Part shown: in pieces, positions 29,079 through 37,397 of the stretch | Layout: each line of letters opens with the position of its first letter | Numbering within the stretch: the first letter of the stretch is position 1 | Assembly (NCBI RefSeq): GCF_001412215.1 | Contig: NZ_LLWP01000003.1 | Location: 186,001 to 250,000, forward strand | Origin: Pedobacter sp. Hv1 | Lineage (GTDB): Bacteria; Bacteroidota; Bacteroidia; Sphingobacteriales; Sphingobacteriaceae | Reading direction: 5' to 3' | DNA: 64,000 nucleotides | Program-made: the position numbers and the translations under genes | The notes under the pieces: generated by a model | Told to the model about the DNA's origin: nothing | The model's input: only the letters and a program-made list of their open reading frames with translations | The model's database searches: none

Positions 29079-29636
29079 ATGAAATATCTTTTCGTTTTAC
29101 CGCTCTTTCTTATTGCATTTTCTGGTCTGGCACAAAAAAAAGGTGCCAATATCTACTCCATTAGTTATGGACATGGCAATGGAGAGATTAGGCCATTTGC
29201 AGCATTAGCTAAAAGTAATGGCACCAATAGTAAAGGGCCCGTTAATCTTTTTGGCTTAAATTATTATGGTGGCATAGGCAAACATGCTTACATCGAAACT
29301 GGAATTTCTTTACTTACACATCGTTACACATTTAAAGAATTTGGTTCTCCCGAGCCAAAACCCATAGTTAACAAATCTTATAATGCCTTTTTTATTCCCT
29401 TTAAAATACGGTTCGATATTGCCAAATTCTTCTTCATTAGTGGAGGGCTATCTGCCGATTTTAATGTAAAAGGTGGAAGTAGCCTTGGTGCCGGAATTGG
29501 TGCGGGCGTTCAATATTACCACAAAAAAGGGTATGGAATCTTTATCTATCCGCAAACCAATGTACACGATTTGGCCATTGGTTTAGTAGAACGCAACATC
29601 AGTTTTGGCTTGGCCTATCGCATTCCCCGTCGTTAA
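29079..29636 (+). CDS. Secreted beta-rich protein, probable outer-membrane barrel
   Basis: A 185-residue protein with a signal peptide ending SGLAQ (about residue 18) and alternating hydrophobic beta segments with many Gly, Tyr and Phe residues, ending in a typical barrel C-terminus (NISFGLAYRIPRR). It resembles small outer-membrane barrels of Bacteroidota but I cannot place the family. Its 3' end overlaps trpC by 4 bases in convergent orientation. Confidence 0.65.
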   Translation: MKYLFVLPLFLIAFSGLAQKKGANIYSISYGHGNGEIRPFAALAKSNGTNSKGPVNLFGLNYYGGIGKHAYIETGISLLTHRYTFKEFGSPEPKPIVNKSYNAFFIPFKIRFDIAKFFFISGGLSADFNVKGGSSLGAGIGAGVQYYHKKGYGIFIYPQTNVHDLAIGLVERNISFGLAYRIPRR

Positions 29637-30415
29637 AGCTGCGCTACAAATTCCCTAATCGCTTGTCCTGGATCATCGGTTTTCATAAAGTTTTCTCCAA
29701 TTAAAAATCCCTGATAACCTACGGCTTTCAATTGTTTGATTACTTCTGGATTGTCGATGGCACTTTCGGATATCTTTAAAAAATCGTTGGGAATATGGTC
29801 AACCAAATCAAATGAGGTTTGGATGTTTACCGTAAAATTGCCCAAATTTCTATTGTTTACGCCGATGGCATTTACAAAAGGGCAAATGGTTTGCTCCAGC
29901 TCTTCTAAATTATGAACTTCTAACAATACACTTAAGCCTAAACTTTGCGCCAGTTTGCCAAAACCAATAACCTGTTGCGGGCTTAAAATAGACGCAATCA
30001 ACAACACGATATCTGCTCCCCAAGCTTTGGCTTCTAAAAGCTGGTATTCATCAATCATAAAGTCTTTTCTCAAAATGGGGATCTGGTTTACTGTTCTGGC
30101 CTGATATAAATCTGCTGCTTTTCCACCAAAAAAATCAGTATCAGTTAATACAGATAATGCAGAGGCGCCAGCCAAATTATAAGCTTGGGTTACTTCGGCC
30201 ACATCGGCTGTACCATTGATCAAACCTTTTGAGGGTGATCGTCTTTTAAATTCAGAGATGATCCCTGTCCGTTTTTCATCCAGCAAAAAATCTTTAAAAA
30301 CAAACGGCTGTCTATTGAAATTAACATTAGCTTCAAGTTCCTTTACCGAAACCATTTGTTTGGCTAAGGCCACCTCTTCTTTTTTACGTAAAACGATTTG
30401 ATCTAAAATGTTCAT
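29633..30415 (-). CDS. trpC: Indole-3-glycerol phosphate synthase TrpC
   Basis: Closes the indole ring from CdRP in tryptophan synthesis. The 260-residue TIM barrel carries EFKRRSPSKG (catalytic Lys), the LRKDFMID loop, LLEVHN, GVNNRNL and the phosphate-binding GFLIGENFM. Last gene of the trpE-chorismate mutase-trpG-trpC unit, 3 bases after trpG. trpD, trpF, trpB and trpA are not next to it. Confidence 0.95.
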   Translation of the reverse strand: MNILDQIVLRKKEEVALAKQMVSVKELEANVNFNRQPFVFKDFLLDEKRTGIISEFKRRSPSKGLINGTADVAEVTQAYNLAGASALSVLTDTDFFGGKAADLYQARTVNQIPILRKDFMIDEYQLLEAKAWGADIVLLIASILSPQQVIGFGKLAQSLGLSVLLEVHNLEELEQTICPFVNAIGVNNRNLGNFTVNIQTSFDLVDHIPNDFLKISESAIDNPEVIKQLKAVGYQGFLIGENFMKTDDPGQAIREFVAQL

Positions 30416-30418
30416 CTG

Positions 30419-30997
30419 CTAATTTTCTAACCAGTTTTTCATCATTTGTTTGCCACTTGGTGTAAGCACGCTCTCTGGGTGGAACTGTACCCCGCACACA
30501 TCATATTGTTGATGACGTAAGGCCATGATCTGCCCATCGCCATCAATTGCCGTTACCTTTAAACTTGCTGGCAAGTCTGCCGGATTAACTACCCACGAGT
30601 GGTAACGCCCAACTTCAATTGGCCCAGCACAATTTTTAAAGGTGAGTTCGTTTTCGTCTAACACTGTAATTGGAGTGGCAATGCCGTGCATTGGTCTACC
30701 TAAGTTGAGCAAACTACCACCAAAGCTTTCGGCAATGGCCTGTTGACCTAAACATACGCCCATAATGCTTTTGCTTGGGGCATAGGTTTTAATTACCTCC
30801 AATAACAAGCCTGCTTCTTCAGGCACACCTGGCCCTGGCGAAAGCAAGATTTTATCGTATGCTGCTACATCAGCCAATGCAAACTTATCGTTTCTCCAAA
30901 CTACAGCTTCATAACCTAACTCATTAATCAAGTGCACCAAATTATAAGTAAAACTATCGTAGTTATCAATTACCAATATCTTGTTATTCGTTTCCAT
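30419..30997 (-). CDS. trpG: Anthranilate synthase component II TrpG (glutamine amidotransferase)
   Basis: Supplies ammonia from glutamine to TrpE. The start is placed at ATG 30997 (192 residues), 7 residues before the usual ILVIDNYDSFTYNLV. An in-frame ATG at 31015 gives only six more residues. The class I amidotransferase triad is present: Cys in GVCLGQQAIAESFGG, and His and Glu in GVQFHPES. It overlaps the chorismate mutase gene by 14 bases, so translation is probably coupled. Confidence 0.94.
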   Translation of the reverse strand: METNNKILVIDNYDSFTYNLVHLINELGYEAVVWRNDKFALADVAAYDKILLSPGPGVPEEAGLLLEVIKTYAPSKSIMGVCLGQQAIAESFGGSLLNLGRPMHGIATPITVLDENELTFKNCAGPIEVGRYHSWVVNPADLPASLKVTAIDGDGQIMALRHQQYDVCGVQFHPESVLTPSGKQMMKNWLEN

Positions 30998-31289
30998 TTT
31001 TAATTTTCCAATCATTTAATTCTTCGTTGATAAAATAATTTACCAAGTCTGTGTACATTTTCTCCATAACATCGGGGTTTAACCCTTCCTCTACAGCCCA
31101 ACTCCGTCTTTGCAAAAGCATTGCTTTAAATCTTTCGGGCGCTTTAACGGTTGCTTCATTTACTTTAAACTTAGACGCCACTTTTACATATTGAGCTCTC
31201 TCTCCTATTAACTCAATAATATGCTTATCGATAGCATCAATATGAAAGCGTATTTCGTTAATATTCTCACATAATTCTGGCTTTTTCAT
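30984..31289 (-). CDS. PchB-like chorismate mutase (possible isochorismate-pyruvate lyase)
   Basis: A 101-residue all-helical AroQ-fold protein. The segments IDAIDKHIIELIGERAQYVK, SKFKVNEATVKAPERF and RRSWAVEEGLNP closely follow Pseudomonas PchB (isochorismate-pyruvate lyase with weak chorismate mutase activity). Arg, Lys and Gln-type active-site positions are plausible. It sits between trpE and trpG (11 bases after trpE, overlapping trpG), so it is expressed with anthranilate synthase. Its product could be prephenate, or pyruvate and salicylate if isochorismate is available. Activity is not proved by sequence. Confidence 0.85.
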   Translation of the reverse strand: MKKPELCENINEIRFHIDAIDKHIIELIGERAQYVKVASKFKVNEATVKAPERFKAMLLQRRSWAVEEGLNPDVMEKMYTDLVNYFINEELNDWKIKNGNE

Positions 31290-31299
31290 GTTTTAACCT

Positions 31300-32703
31300 C
31301 TATATTTCCTGCGCCATAATGATGGCTTTGCGTAATGCCGCAATCTTATTATTCACCTCGTTCAGCTCATTCTCTGCTATCGAATCTGCTACAATTCCTG
31401 CACCAGCTCTATAGTGTAGTTTGTTATTTTTACTCATAAAAGTTCGGATCATAATGGCATGGTTAAAGTCTTCATTGAAACCCATGTAACCTATTGCCCC
31501 TGCATAAAAATTACGCCCCAATTGTTCGTACTGATCTATCAACTGCATGGCTTTGTATTTTGGTGCTCCACTTAATGTTCCGGCCGGATAAGTATCGGCT
31601 ACCACTTTAAAGGCACTTACCCCATCTTGTAAATTTCCACTCACTTTAGATACCAAATGGATCAGGTGCGAGTAGTATTGAACTTCTTTAAATGATTTTA
31701 CTTCTACCCCATTACAATGCCTACTTAAATCGTTTCTGGCCAAATCTACCAACATTACATGTTCTGCACTTTCTTTCGGATCTTGTTCTAATTGTTTGGC
31801 TAAAGCAGCATCTTCTTCGTCATTTCCTGTGCGCTTAAATGTACCTGCAATTGGAAAAATATTGGCTACATTGCTGTTAATGGTAATTTGAGCCTCGGGC
31901 GATGAACCAAAGAGCTTAAAACTTCCATAATCAAAATAGAATAGATACGGCGAAGGGTTAATGGATCGCAGACAACGGTAAACGTTAAATTCATCGCCCA
32001 AAAAACCTTGACTAAATGCCCTTGATGGTACAATTTGAAAAACATCACCACGGTAGATGTGTTTCTTCAATTGCTCAACCATCACCATAAAACCATCATC
32101 TGTTAAATTAGATGTTTCTTCTCCATTGGTCTTGAAACTATATTCAGGAAAATTCTTATTCTGGATAATGTATTCGATTTTTGTCAGGTCTTCATTTTCA
32201 TCTTCATTGAATACATTTTTAACCAATGTTACCTCATTTTTAAAGTGGTCTATAGCAATGATATAACGGTATACATGGTATTGCATCAATGGAATTTGAT
32301 CGTCATCAGGCGTAGTAGCTGTAAAATGGATATCTTCAAAGTGCTGCACTGCATTCCATGTAAAATAACCAAATAGACCTGTGGAAATATGTTTTTCTTT
32401 GCTTTGTACCTGCGGATTAAACCGAGCTTTAAAAGCAGAAATCTCATCTGTTAAAACAAAGTCTGTTTTTGTTTCTTTGGTACCATCTGGAAAATACGTG
32501 CTCAATACACCATCTTTCAAAATAATTCCGGCTACTGGCTCTGCACAAACATAACTGGTTGCATTTTCTCTACTATGGTAATCCGAACTTTCTAACAATA
32601 TCGTATTCGGAAAAACATCACGCAACCGTAAATAAATACTTACTGGCGTTGTAGTATCTGCTAATCGTTTTTTAGTATGTGTTTGTATATGGTATGTTTT
32701 CAT
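31300..32703 (-). CDS. trpE: Anthranilate synthase component I TrpE
   Basis: Makes anthranilate from chorismate with TrpG. The 467-residue protein has the N-terminal tryptophan feedback segment TILLESSDYHS and the C-terminal chorismate-binding domain with PSPYLFYFDYG, IAGTFKRTG, ARNDLSRHCN and PAGTLSGAPKYKAMQLI. The LLES motif suggests allosteric inhibition by tryptophan. It is preceded by a leader peptide and attenuator, and is the first structural gene of the operon. Confidence 0.95.
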   Translation of the reverse strand: MKTYHIQTHTKKRLADTTTPVSIYLRLRDVFPNTILLESSDYHSRENATSYVCAEPVAGIILKDGVLSTYFPDGTKETKTDFVLTDEISAFKARFNPQVQSKEKHISTGLFGYFTWNAVQHFEDIHFTATTPDDDQIPLMQYHVYRYIIAIDHFKNEVTLVKNVFNEDENEDLTKIEYIIQNKNFPEYSFKTNGEETSNLTDDGFMVMVEQLKKHIYRGDVFQIVPSRAFSQGFLGDEFNVYRCLRSINPSPYLFYFDYGSFKLFGSSPEAQITINSNVANIFPIAGTFKRTGNDEEDAALAKQLEQDPKESAEHVMLVDLARNDLSRHCNGVEVKSFKEVQYYSHLIHLVSKVSGNLQDGVSAFKVVADTYPAGTLSGAPKYKAMQLIDQYEQLGRNFYAGAIGYMGFNEDFNHAIMIRTFMSKNNKLHYRAGAGIVADSIAENELNEVNNKIAALRKAIIMAQEI

Positions 32704-32745
32704 TTTTCTTTTCTATTATTTCAACCAAGCGAATTTTTTAAAACA

Positions 32746-32776
32746 AAAAACCCGACGTGGTTCGCGTCGGGTTTTT
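32746..32776 (-). terminator. trp attenuator terminator
   Basis: AAAAACCCGACG and CGTCGGGTTTTT form a 12-bp perfect stem with a 7-nt loop, followed on the minus strand by a T-rich stretch. It lies between the leader ORF stop (32805) and trpE (32703). The leader segment GUUUCGUCG, inside the leader ORF, can pair with CGACGCGAAC of this hairpin (nine pairs with one bulge), giving an antiterminator that excludes it. Confidence 0.8.
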
Positions 32777-32804
32777 AAATGTGGTTTAGGTTTAGGTTGA
32801 TAAA

Positions 32805-32885
32805 CTATAAGGTGCACAAAGCTACGACGAAACTCTTTTCAGAATTACCACGCCATTGCCATGTATGTATGTTATTGTTAATCAT
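32805..32885 (-). CDS. trpL: trp leader peptide
   Basis: A 26-codon ORF from ATG 32885 to TAG, immediately upstream of the trp attenuator. Residues 8-12 read T-W-Q-W-R, putting two Trp codons close together (positions 9 and 11). This is the design of a ribosome-mediated attenuator leader: stalling at the Trp codons would leave the downstream GUUUCGUCG segment free to form the antiterminator. A competing five-codon reading in another frame (M-A-M-A-W) exists but fits less well. Confidence 0.7.
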   Translation of the reverse strand: MINNNIHTWQWRGNSEKSFVVALCTL

Positions 32886-32916
32886 TGTAAAGCAAAAATA
32901 TACAAAAAGTTAAATA

Positions 32917-32932
32917 ATCAAAATATTTTGAT
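32917..32932. promoter_or_regulatory. 16-bp perfect palindrome in the trp promoter region
   Basis: ATCAAAATATTTTGAT lies 32 bp upstream of the trp leader ORF. It covers the position expected for the -33 element (TTTTG) of a promoter whose -7 region would be TATATTTTTG at about 32894-32903. It may be an operator for a dimeric repressor, or chance in AT-rich DNA. Confidence 0.35.
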
Positions 32933-32956
32933 CATTTATTAACTTAAACCTTTCGA

Positions 32957-33142
32957 TTATTTCATTGTTTTATTACTCATTTGTGTAAAATAAAAAATAA
33001 AAACTGTTGGTATGGGTATAAAAAAGGCTAAGATTAGCCATATATATTTATCATTTGTTTGGTATTTTTTTGTTTGAACATGCATCCAAAAAATACAAAT
33101 TAGCCCTAAGATAAGTGCGATTAATGCTACTGTTGTTTTCAT
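32957..33142 (-). CDS. Small two-helix membrane protein
   Basis: A 61-residue protein with two hydrophobic helices (about 4-22 and 33-53) joined by a polar Lys/Thr/Asp loop, similar in plan to the PLDc N-terminal-like small membrane proteins of Bacteroidota. It has a clean ATG start and a natural codon pattern. I see no partner gene and can give no function. It faces the trp promoter and is transcribed toward it. Confidence 0.55.
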   Translation of the reverse strand: MKTTVALIALILGLICIFWMHVQTKKYQTNDKYIWLILAFFIPIPTVFIFYFTQMSNKTMK

Positions 33143-33350
33143 AATTATAGATGTCTAAATTTTATAGGTAAAAGAAAACTACCTAAAAATTATTACATAC
33201 TTCTATAAAAAAATGAATATTCCTCAAAAGTTAATTTCAAAGAATATTATTAAATATACAGCAAAAGAATTTTCTCACTTAGAAACTCAAAAGAACTTAT
33301 AACCGACAAAAGTCAATCATTTCAAACGATTAGCTATACACTATGAGTAC
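33143..33350. other. AT-rich intergenic region
   Basis: A 208-bp stretch between two membrane-protein genes on the minus strand. A 29-codon plus-strand ORF (33213-33302) is present but has no promoter or family evidence. No hairpin or RNA gene is seen. Confidence 0.5.
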
Positions 33351-33800
33351 CTAAGAAACCCCAAAAAATGTTTTAGAAGGATCGCTTTTTGTCATCATTA
33401 AAATAGCAGCAACAATAAATATAAAAGCCAAACCAAAGAAAATGGCAATAGTTTTATGTTTAGCTACAGCATCGGCTACTTTTTTAGATTTAGCATTACC
33501 CACGGTAATCAAGATAATGGCGATAACCATGATACTGATATGCTCCATTTTCCAATAACGACCAAGAGCCTCTGAAGATGGCAATTTGGTTAAAGGGCTT
33601 AAAAAGTACAATACTAATCCTAACAACAGTTGGATGTGTGCACTAATCAATGTAAACACATTGAGTTTTCTATTGCCTTCTGTATAGGCTTTTTTGCCAA
33701 ACCAACCCGCTAGCGCCTGGATAACGGCAATCAATAAAAGGATGAAAACAATGTATCTCCAACCAGAGTGTGCACTTTTTAAGATGTCGTAAAAATTCAT
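33351..33800 (-). CDS. Four-helix membrane protein, cytochrome b561-like
   Basis: A 149-residue protein with four predicted helices. His residues sit at the starts of helices 1 to 3 (SAHSGWRY, SAHIQLLLG, MEHISIMV), a pattern able to bind heme as in small cytochrome b proteins. The heme role is inference. It is a single gene, divergent from the TonB-dependent receptor. Confidence 0.65.
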   Translation of the reverse strand: MNFYDILKSAHSGWRYIVFILLLIAVIQALAGWFGKKAYTEGNRKLNVFTLISAHIQLLLGLVLYFLSPLTKLPSSEALGRYWKMEHISIMVIAIILITVGNAKSKKVADAVAKHKTIAIFFGLAFIFIVAAILMMTKSDPSKTFFGVS

Positions 33801-34001
33801 GGTTTTTTATTTCAAAAATAACAAATTATCAGATGGATATGCAATACCAGTTAAACACCTAATGTTTATTTATAACCTTTCTTAACATTAGGATAATGTA
33901 TCAGGGTAGTTTAAAAAACTAGTTTACAATTTGATAATTATAAAGCAGAACACGCTTAATTTTTGAAAGTCATTTTTGTGTTACACTTAAATTCCCCTCA
34001 C

Positions 34002-37000
34002 ATGAATAAACTTCTACTTTCTTTATCACTGATGGTGTTGTTATTTTTGGGCAGTACAAAAGTATTTGCACAAACTACACAAGCATCTATCTCTGGTGTA
34101 ATTTCTGATGAACAAAAGAAACCCATTGCTGGCGTTTCAGTTCAAGTAAGAAATGAATCAACTGGTTTCACCACCAAAACAGGTACAAATGCCAATGGCG
34201 AATATACCTTTAAAGAGCTTCCATTGGGTGGCCCTTACACAGTTAAGGCTACTTTTTTAGGCCTTGGCGAGCAAATCAGATCTGGCTATATGTTAAATCA
34301 GGGCGACGTTGTAAAAGTTGCCATTAAAATGCAGGTTGAGGCGCAAACCTTGGCTGCTGTTCAAGTAGTGGCATCTGGATTAAAAAACAAAGTACAGAAC
34401 TTTGGTGCTTCTACAGAAATATCGGCAAAGGCCATTACCCAACTTCCTGTTAATGGTCGTAATTTCTCTACTTTGATGGATTTATCTCCATTAAGTCGTG
34501 GTGGAAACATCTCTGGTCAGTTGGGCTCATCAACCAATTATACCATTGATGGCATGAATGCCAAAAACCCAACTTCAGCAGGTTCTACTACCAGCAGAAG
34601 TGGTGCACCTTATGCTATTTCTATCGAGGCCGTAAGAGAATTTAAAGTAGTAACCAATCAATATGATGTAACGCTTGGTAGAGCTGGTGGTGGTACCATT
34701 AGTGCAGTAACCAAAGCGGGTACAAATACGGTAAGTGGTAGTGCATTTACCTATGGTCGTGCCAACTGGCTAGCTAGCCCGTACGACATTAGAGGTAACA
34801 AAAGAGACAATGATTTCTCTACTTATCAGTATGGCTTTACTTTGGGTGGGCCAATTATTAAAGACAAGTTGCACTATTTTGTAGCTTGGGACCATCAAAG
34901 AGATGCTCGTCCGTTAATTATTGCTGATATTAAATCGCCTGCCGACGAAGCTAGATTTAACATTAGCAATGCCACCTTAAACAGTTTTGTTAATGTTGCC
35001 CGTGCTAAATATGGAGTTTCAAACTTGCCTCAATTTGGTTCATTTAATAAAAAGCGTGGTTCTGATGCTGCTTTTGCCCGTATCGATTGGCAAATCGACG
35101 GCAAAAATCTATTAACCATTCGTGATAACTATACCAATGATAGAAACCCATTGGGTTTGGCCGACAATACGGCCATCAACTTCTTTGAAAGTTATGGTAA
35201 CGATAAAAACGTAGACAACAGCTTATTGGCCACCTTACGTACTACCGTAAGCAGTAAAGTAACCAACGAGTTAAAAGCACAGCACTTGTATACTTTCCAG
35301 GCAAGTACACAAGGAAATCAATTGCCAGGCCCAATACCTAGAGCAATTGTTGGAAACCTTGAATCAACACTTTCAAATGGTTCGAAACCTAAAACTGCTG
35401 TTCAGATTGGCGGTCACCGTTTCGGCCAAGAAGGTTTTACCAACAATGTTTTCCAATTGGTAGACAATCTCTACTACAATACAGATAAGGTTAAATATAC
35501 TTTTGGGGTTGATGTAATGTACACCAGAGCTACTTCGTTATATGGTAGTGAGGTAAATGGTCGTTTTGAGTATACCAATTCAACAACCGCTACTGCATTC
35601 GAAAATTTCGAGAATCTAGTGCCAAATAGATACTACAGAGAAGTGCCCCTAATGGCAGATCCAACTGTAAAATCGGGCATTTGGAATGCTGCATTATACG
35701 GACAGATGCAAACTAAATTGGCTAAAGGTTTAGATTTTATTGGAGGTTTACGTATGGACTACAGTGCTTATCCAACATCGCCATTTAACCAAACTTTATA
35801 TGATGAGTTAAAAATAAGAACAGACCATAAATTAACCCAATTCTTGTTGCAACCAAGAATTCAGTTAAACTGGGACATTAATGAGAACCGTACTGATTTT
35901 ATCCGTTTAGGTGCCGGTATATTTGGTTCTGACATTAACAATTATGTAACCATTAACAACTTAACTTTTGATGGTAAACACTTGGCTACCGTTGACGTTT
36001 TTGGTGCAGATGTACCTACGCCAAACTTCCCTGGTTATAGAAATGGAAGTGTAAGTGCGCCAACATTGGCTGCCTTTCAGGTACCAACCATTAATACCAA
36101 TGCTGAAGATGCACAAATTCCAGTTGTTTACAAAGCCAACCTATCGTATAGCAAGTTAATTACCGATAAGTTAAAAGTGGGCATTACAGGTTATGCAACT
36201 TTAGGTCGCCATAACTACATGTATGTAGACCGTAACATGGCAGCTAATCCATACTTTACTTTACCAAATGAAGCTAACCGAGGTGTATTTGTACCAACAA
36301 TGCCAAGTAATGGTTCGGCCGATTGGAAAACAGGTCGTATCAGCAATAAATTTGGTCGCGTGTTAGAGTTGAATAGCCAAGGTAGAGTTAATCAGTTTGC
36401 GGTTGTTTTAGATGCTACTTGGCAATATTTTAAAGATGGTGAAATCTCTGTAAGTTATACCTGGAACGACACCAAAGACAATACCTCATATAATGGTAAC
36501 GTAGCCAACTCTGCAACCTTGTCTTTACCAGTAAAAGACGATCCTAGAAACTTAAGTAACATGACCTATTCAGATAACCAATTCCGTAATAAAGTGGTTA
36601 TTTATGGTACTTTACCTACATTTTATGGGGTTACTGTTGGGGTTCGTTATTCGGGTATCGGTGGCACACGTTACAGTTTGTTAAGTGGAGCAAATACCAA
36701 TGGCGATTTTGTGGCCACTAACGATCTGGCTTTCATTTTTGACAGGAACAATCCAAATGTACCAGCTAACGTACGTACTGGCTTACAAACTTTATTAGAC
36801 AATCCATTGGCTAGCCAAAGCTTAAAAGATTATATCTTAAAATATTCAGGTCAAATTGCGCAACGTAATGGTGGTATCAATGGCTTTTATGGCGTTGTTG
36901 ATTTAAGGATCAGCAAAAAATTCAAGATCTATAAAACCCACAACATTGAAATCTCTGGCGATATCTTTAACCTTGCCAACCTGATCAAAAAGAAATGGGG

Positions 37001-37208
37001 TGTAAACGAAACTTTGGGCAGTCAGGCTTTATATGCATTAAACGGCGTAGCTAAAATATCTGCAACACCTACAACTCCAGAAATTCCGGCAGTTCCAAAT
37101 TACGATGCAACAACTAAGGCATTCAACTATAGGGTAAACAACTCTGGTGTGGTTAATCCATCAGGTAATCCTTATCAGTTCCAAATTGGTTTGCGTTACG
37201 GATTTTAA
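34002..37208 (+). CDS. Oar-type TonB-dependent receptor
   Basis: A 1068-residue outer-membrane protein. The start is ATG 34002, where a signal peptide (MNKLLLSLSLMVLLFLG to VFAQ) begins. The in-frame ATG at 33963 adds 13 non-signal residues. It has an N-terminal carboxypeptidase-regulatory-like domain (about 25-110), a plug domain with NGRNFSTLMDLSP and the Oar-like GRAGGGTISAVTKAGTN, then a long beta-barrel ending in QFQIGLRYGF, whose aromatic end is typical of BamA substrates. Oar-like receptors are often independent of SusD. The substrate is unknown. Two amidohydrolase genes follow 190 bp downstream. Confidence 0.92.
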   Translation: MNKLLLSLSLMVLLFLGSTKVFAQTTQASISGVISDEQKKPIAGVSVQVRNESTGFTTKTGTNANGEYTFKELPLGGPYTVKATFLGLGEQIRSGYMLNQGDVVKVAIKMQVEAQTLAAVQVVASGLKNKVQNFGASTEISAKAITQLPVNGRNFSTLMDLSPLSRGGNISGQLGSSTNYTIDGMNAKNPTSAGSTTSRSGAPYAISIEAVREFKVVTNQYDVTLGRAGGGTISAVTKAGTNTVSGSAFTYGRANWLASPYDIRGNKRDNDFSTYQYGFTLGGPIIKDKLHYFVAWDHQRDARPLIIADIKSPADEARFNISNATLNSFVNVARAKYGVSNLPQFGSFNKKRGSDAAFARIDWQIDGKNLLTIRDNYTNDRNPLGLADNTAINFFESYGNDKNVDNSLLATLRTTVSSKVTNELKAQHLYTFQASTQGNQLPGPIPRAIVGNLESTLSNGSKPKTAVQIGGHRFGQEGFTNNVFQLVDNLYYNTDKVKYTFGVDVMYTRATSLYGSEVNGRFEYTNSTTATAFENFENLVPNRYYREVPLMADPTVKSGIWNAALYGQMQTKLAKGLDFIGGLRMDYSAYPTSPFNQTLYDELKIRTDHKLTQFLLQPRIQLNWDINENRTDFIRLGAGIFGSDINNYVTINNLTFDGKHLATVDVFGADVPTPNFPGYRNGSVSAPTLAAFQVPTINTNAEDAQIPVVYKANLSYSKLITDKLKVGITGYATLGRHNYMYVDRNMAANPYFTLPNEANRGVFVPTMPSNGSADWKTGRISNKFGRVLELNSQGRVNQFAVVLDATWQYFKDGEISVSYTWNDTKDNTSYNGNVANSATLSLPVKDDPRNLSNMTYSDNQFRNKVVIYGTLPTFYGVTVGVRYSGIGGTRYSLLSGANTNGDFVATNDLAFIFDRNNPNVPANVRTGLQTLLDNPLASQSLKDYILKYSGQIAQRNGGINGFYGVVDLRISKKFKIYKTHNIEISGDIFNLANLIKKKWGVNETLGSQALYALNGVAKISATPTTPEIPAVPNYDATTKAFNYRVNNSGVVNPSGNPYQFQIGLRYGF

Positions 37209-37228
37209 TTAAGATTTATTTCATTTTT

Positions 37229-37262
37229 AAACCCATTTGTGTAAAAACAAGTGGGTTTTTCT
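37229..37262 (+). terminator. Intrinsic terminator after the TonB-dependent receptor
   Basis: AAACCCA...TGGGTTTTT stem with an imperfect centre and a T-rich 3' side, about 20 bases after the receptor stop. Confidence 0.75.
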
Positions 37263-37397
37263 GTTTTCAAATATTTTTTTCCCGACACCAGTTAGAACCT
37301 GTATCAAATTAGGATGAACAAAATGTAAAATAAAAGTTAGGTAAGCTATAAATCTTTATTTATCAATAGATTTAAGCACTTATATTAAATAAAAATT

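Noticed and set aside
32856..32873. Five-codon M-A-M-A-W leader ORF
   Set aside because: It overlaps the 26-codon leader in another frame. The longer ORF has two Trp codons and covers the antiterminator segment, as attenuation requires.
33213..33302. 29-codon plus-strand ORF in an AT-rich gap
   Set aside because: No promoter, family or terminator evidence, and such short ORFs are expected by chance.
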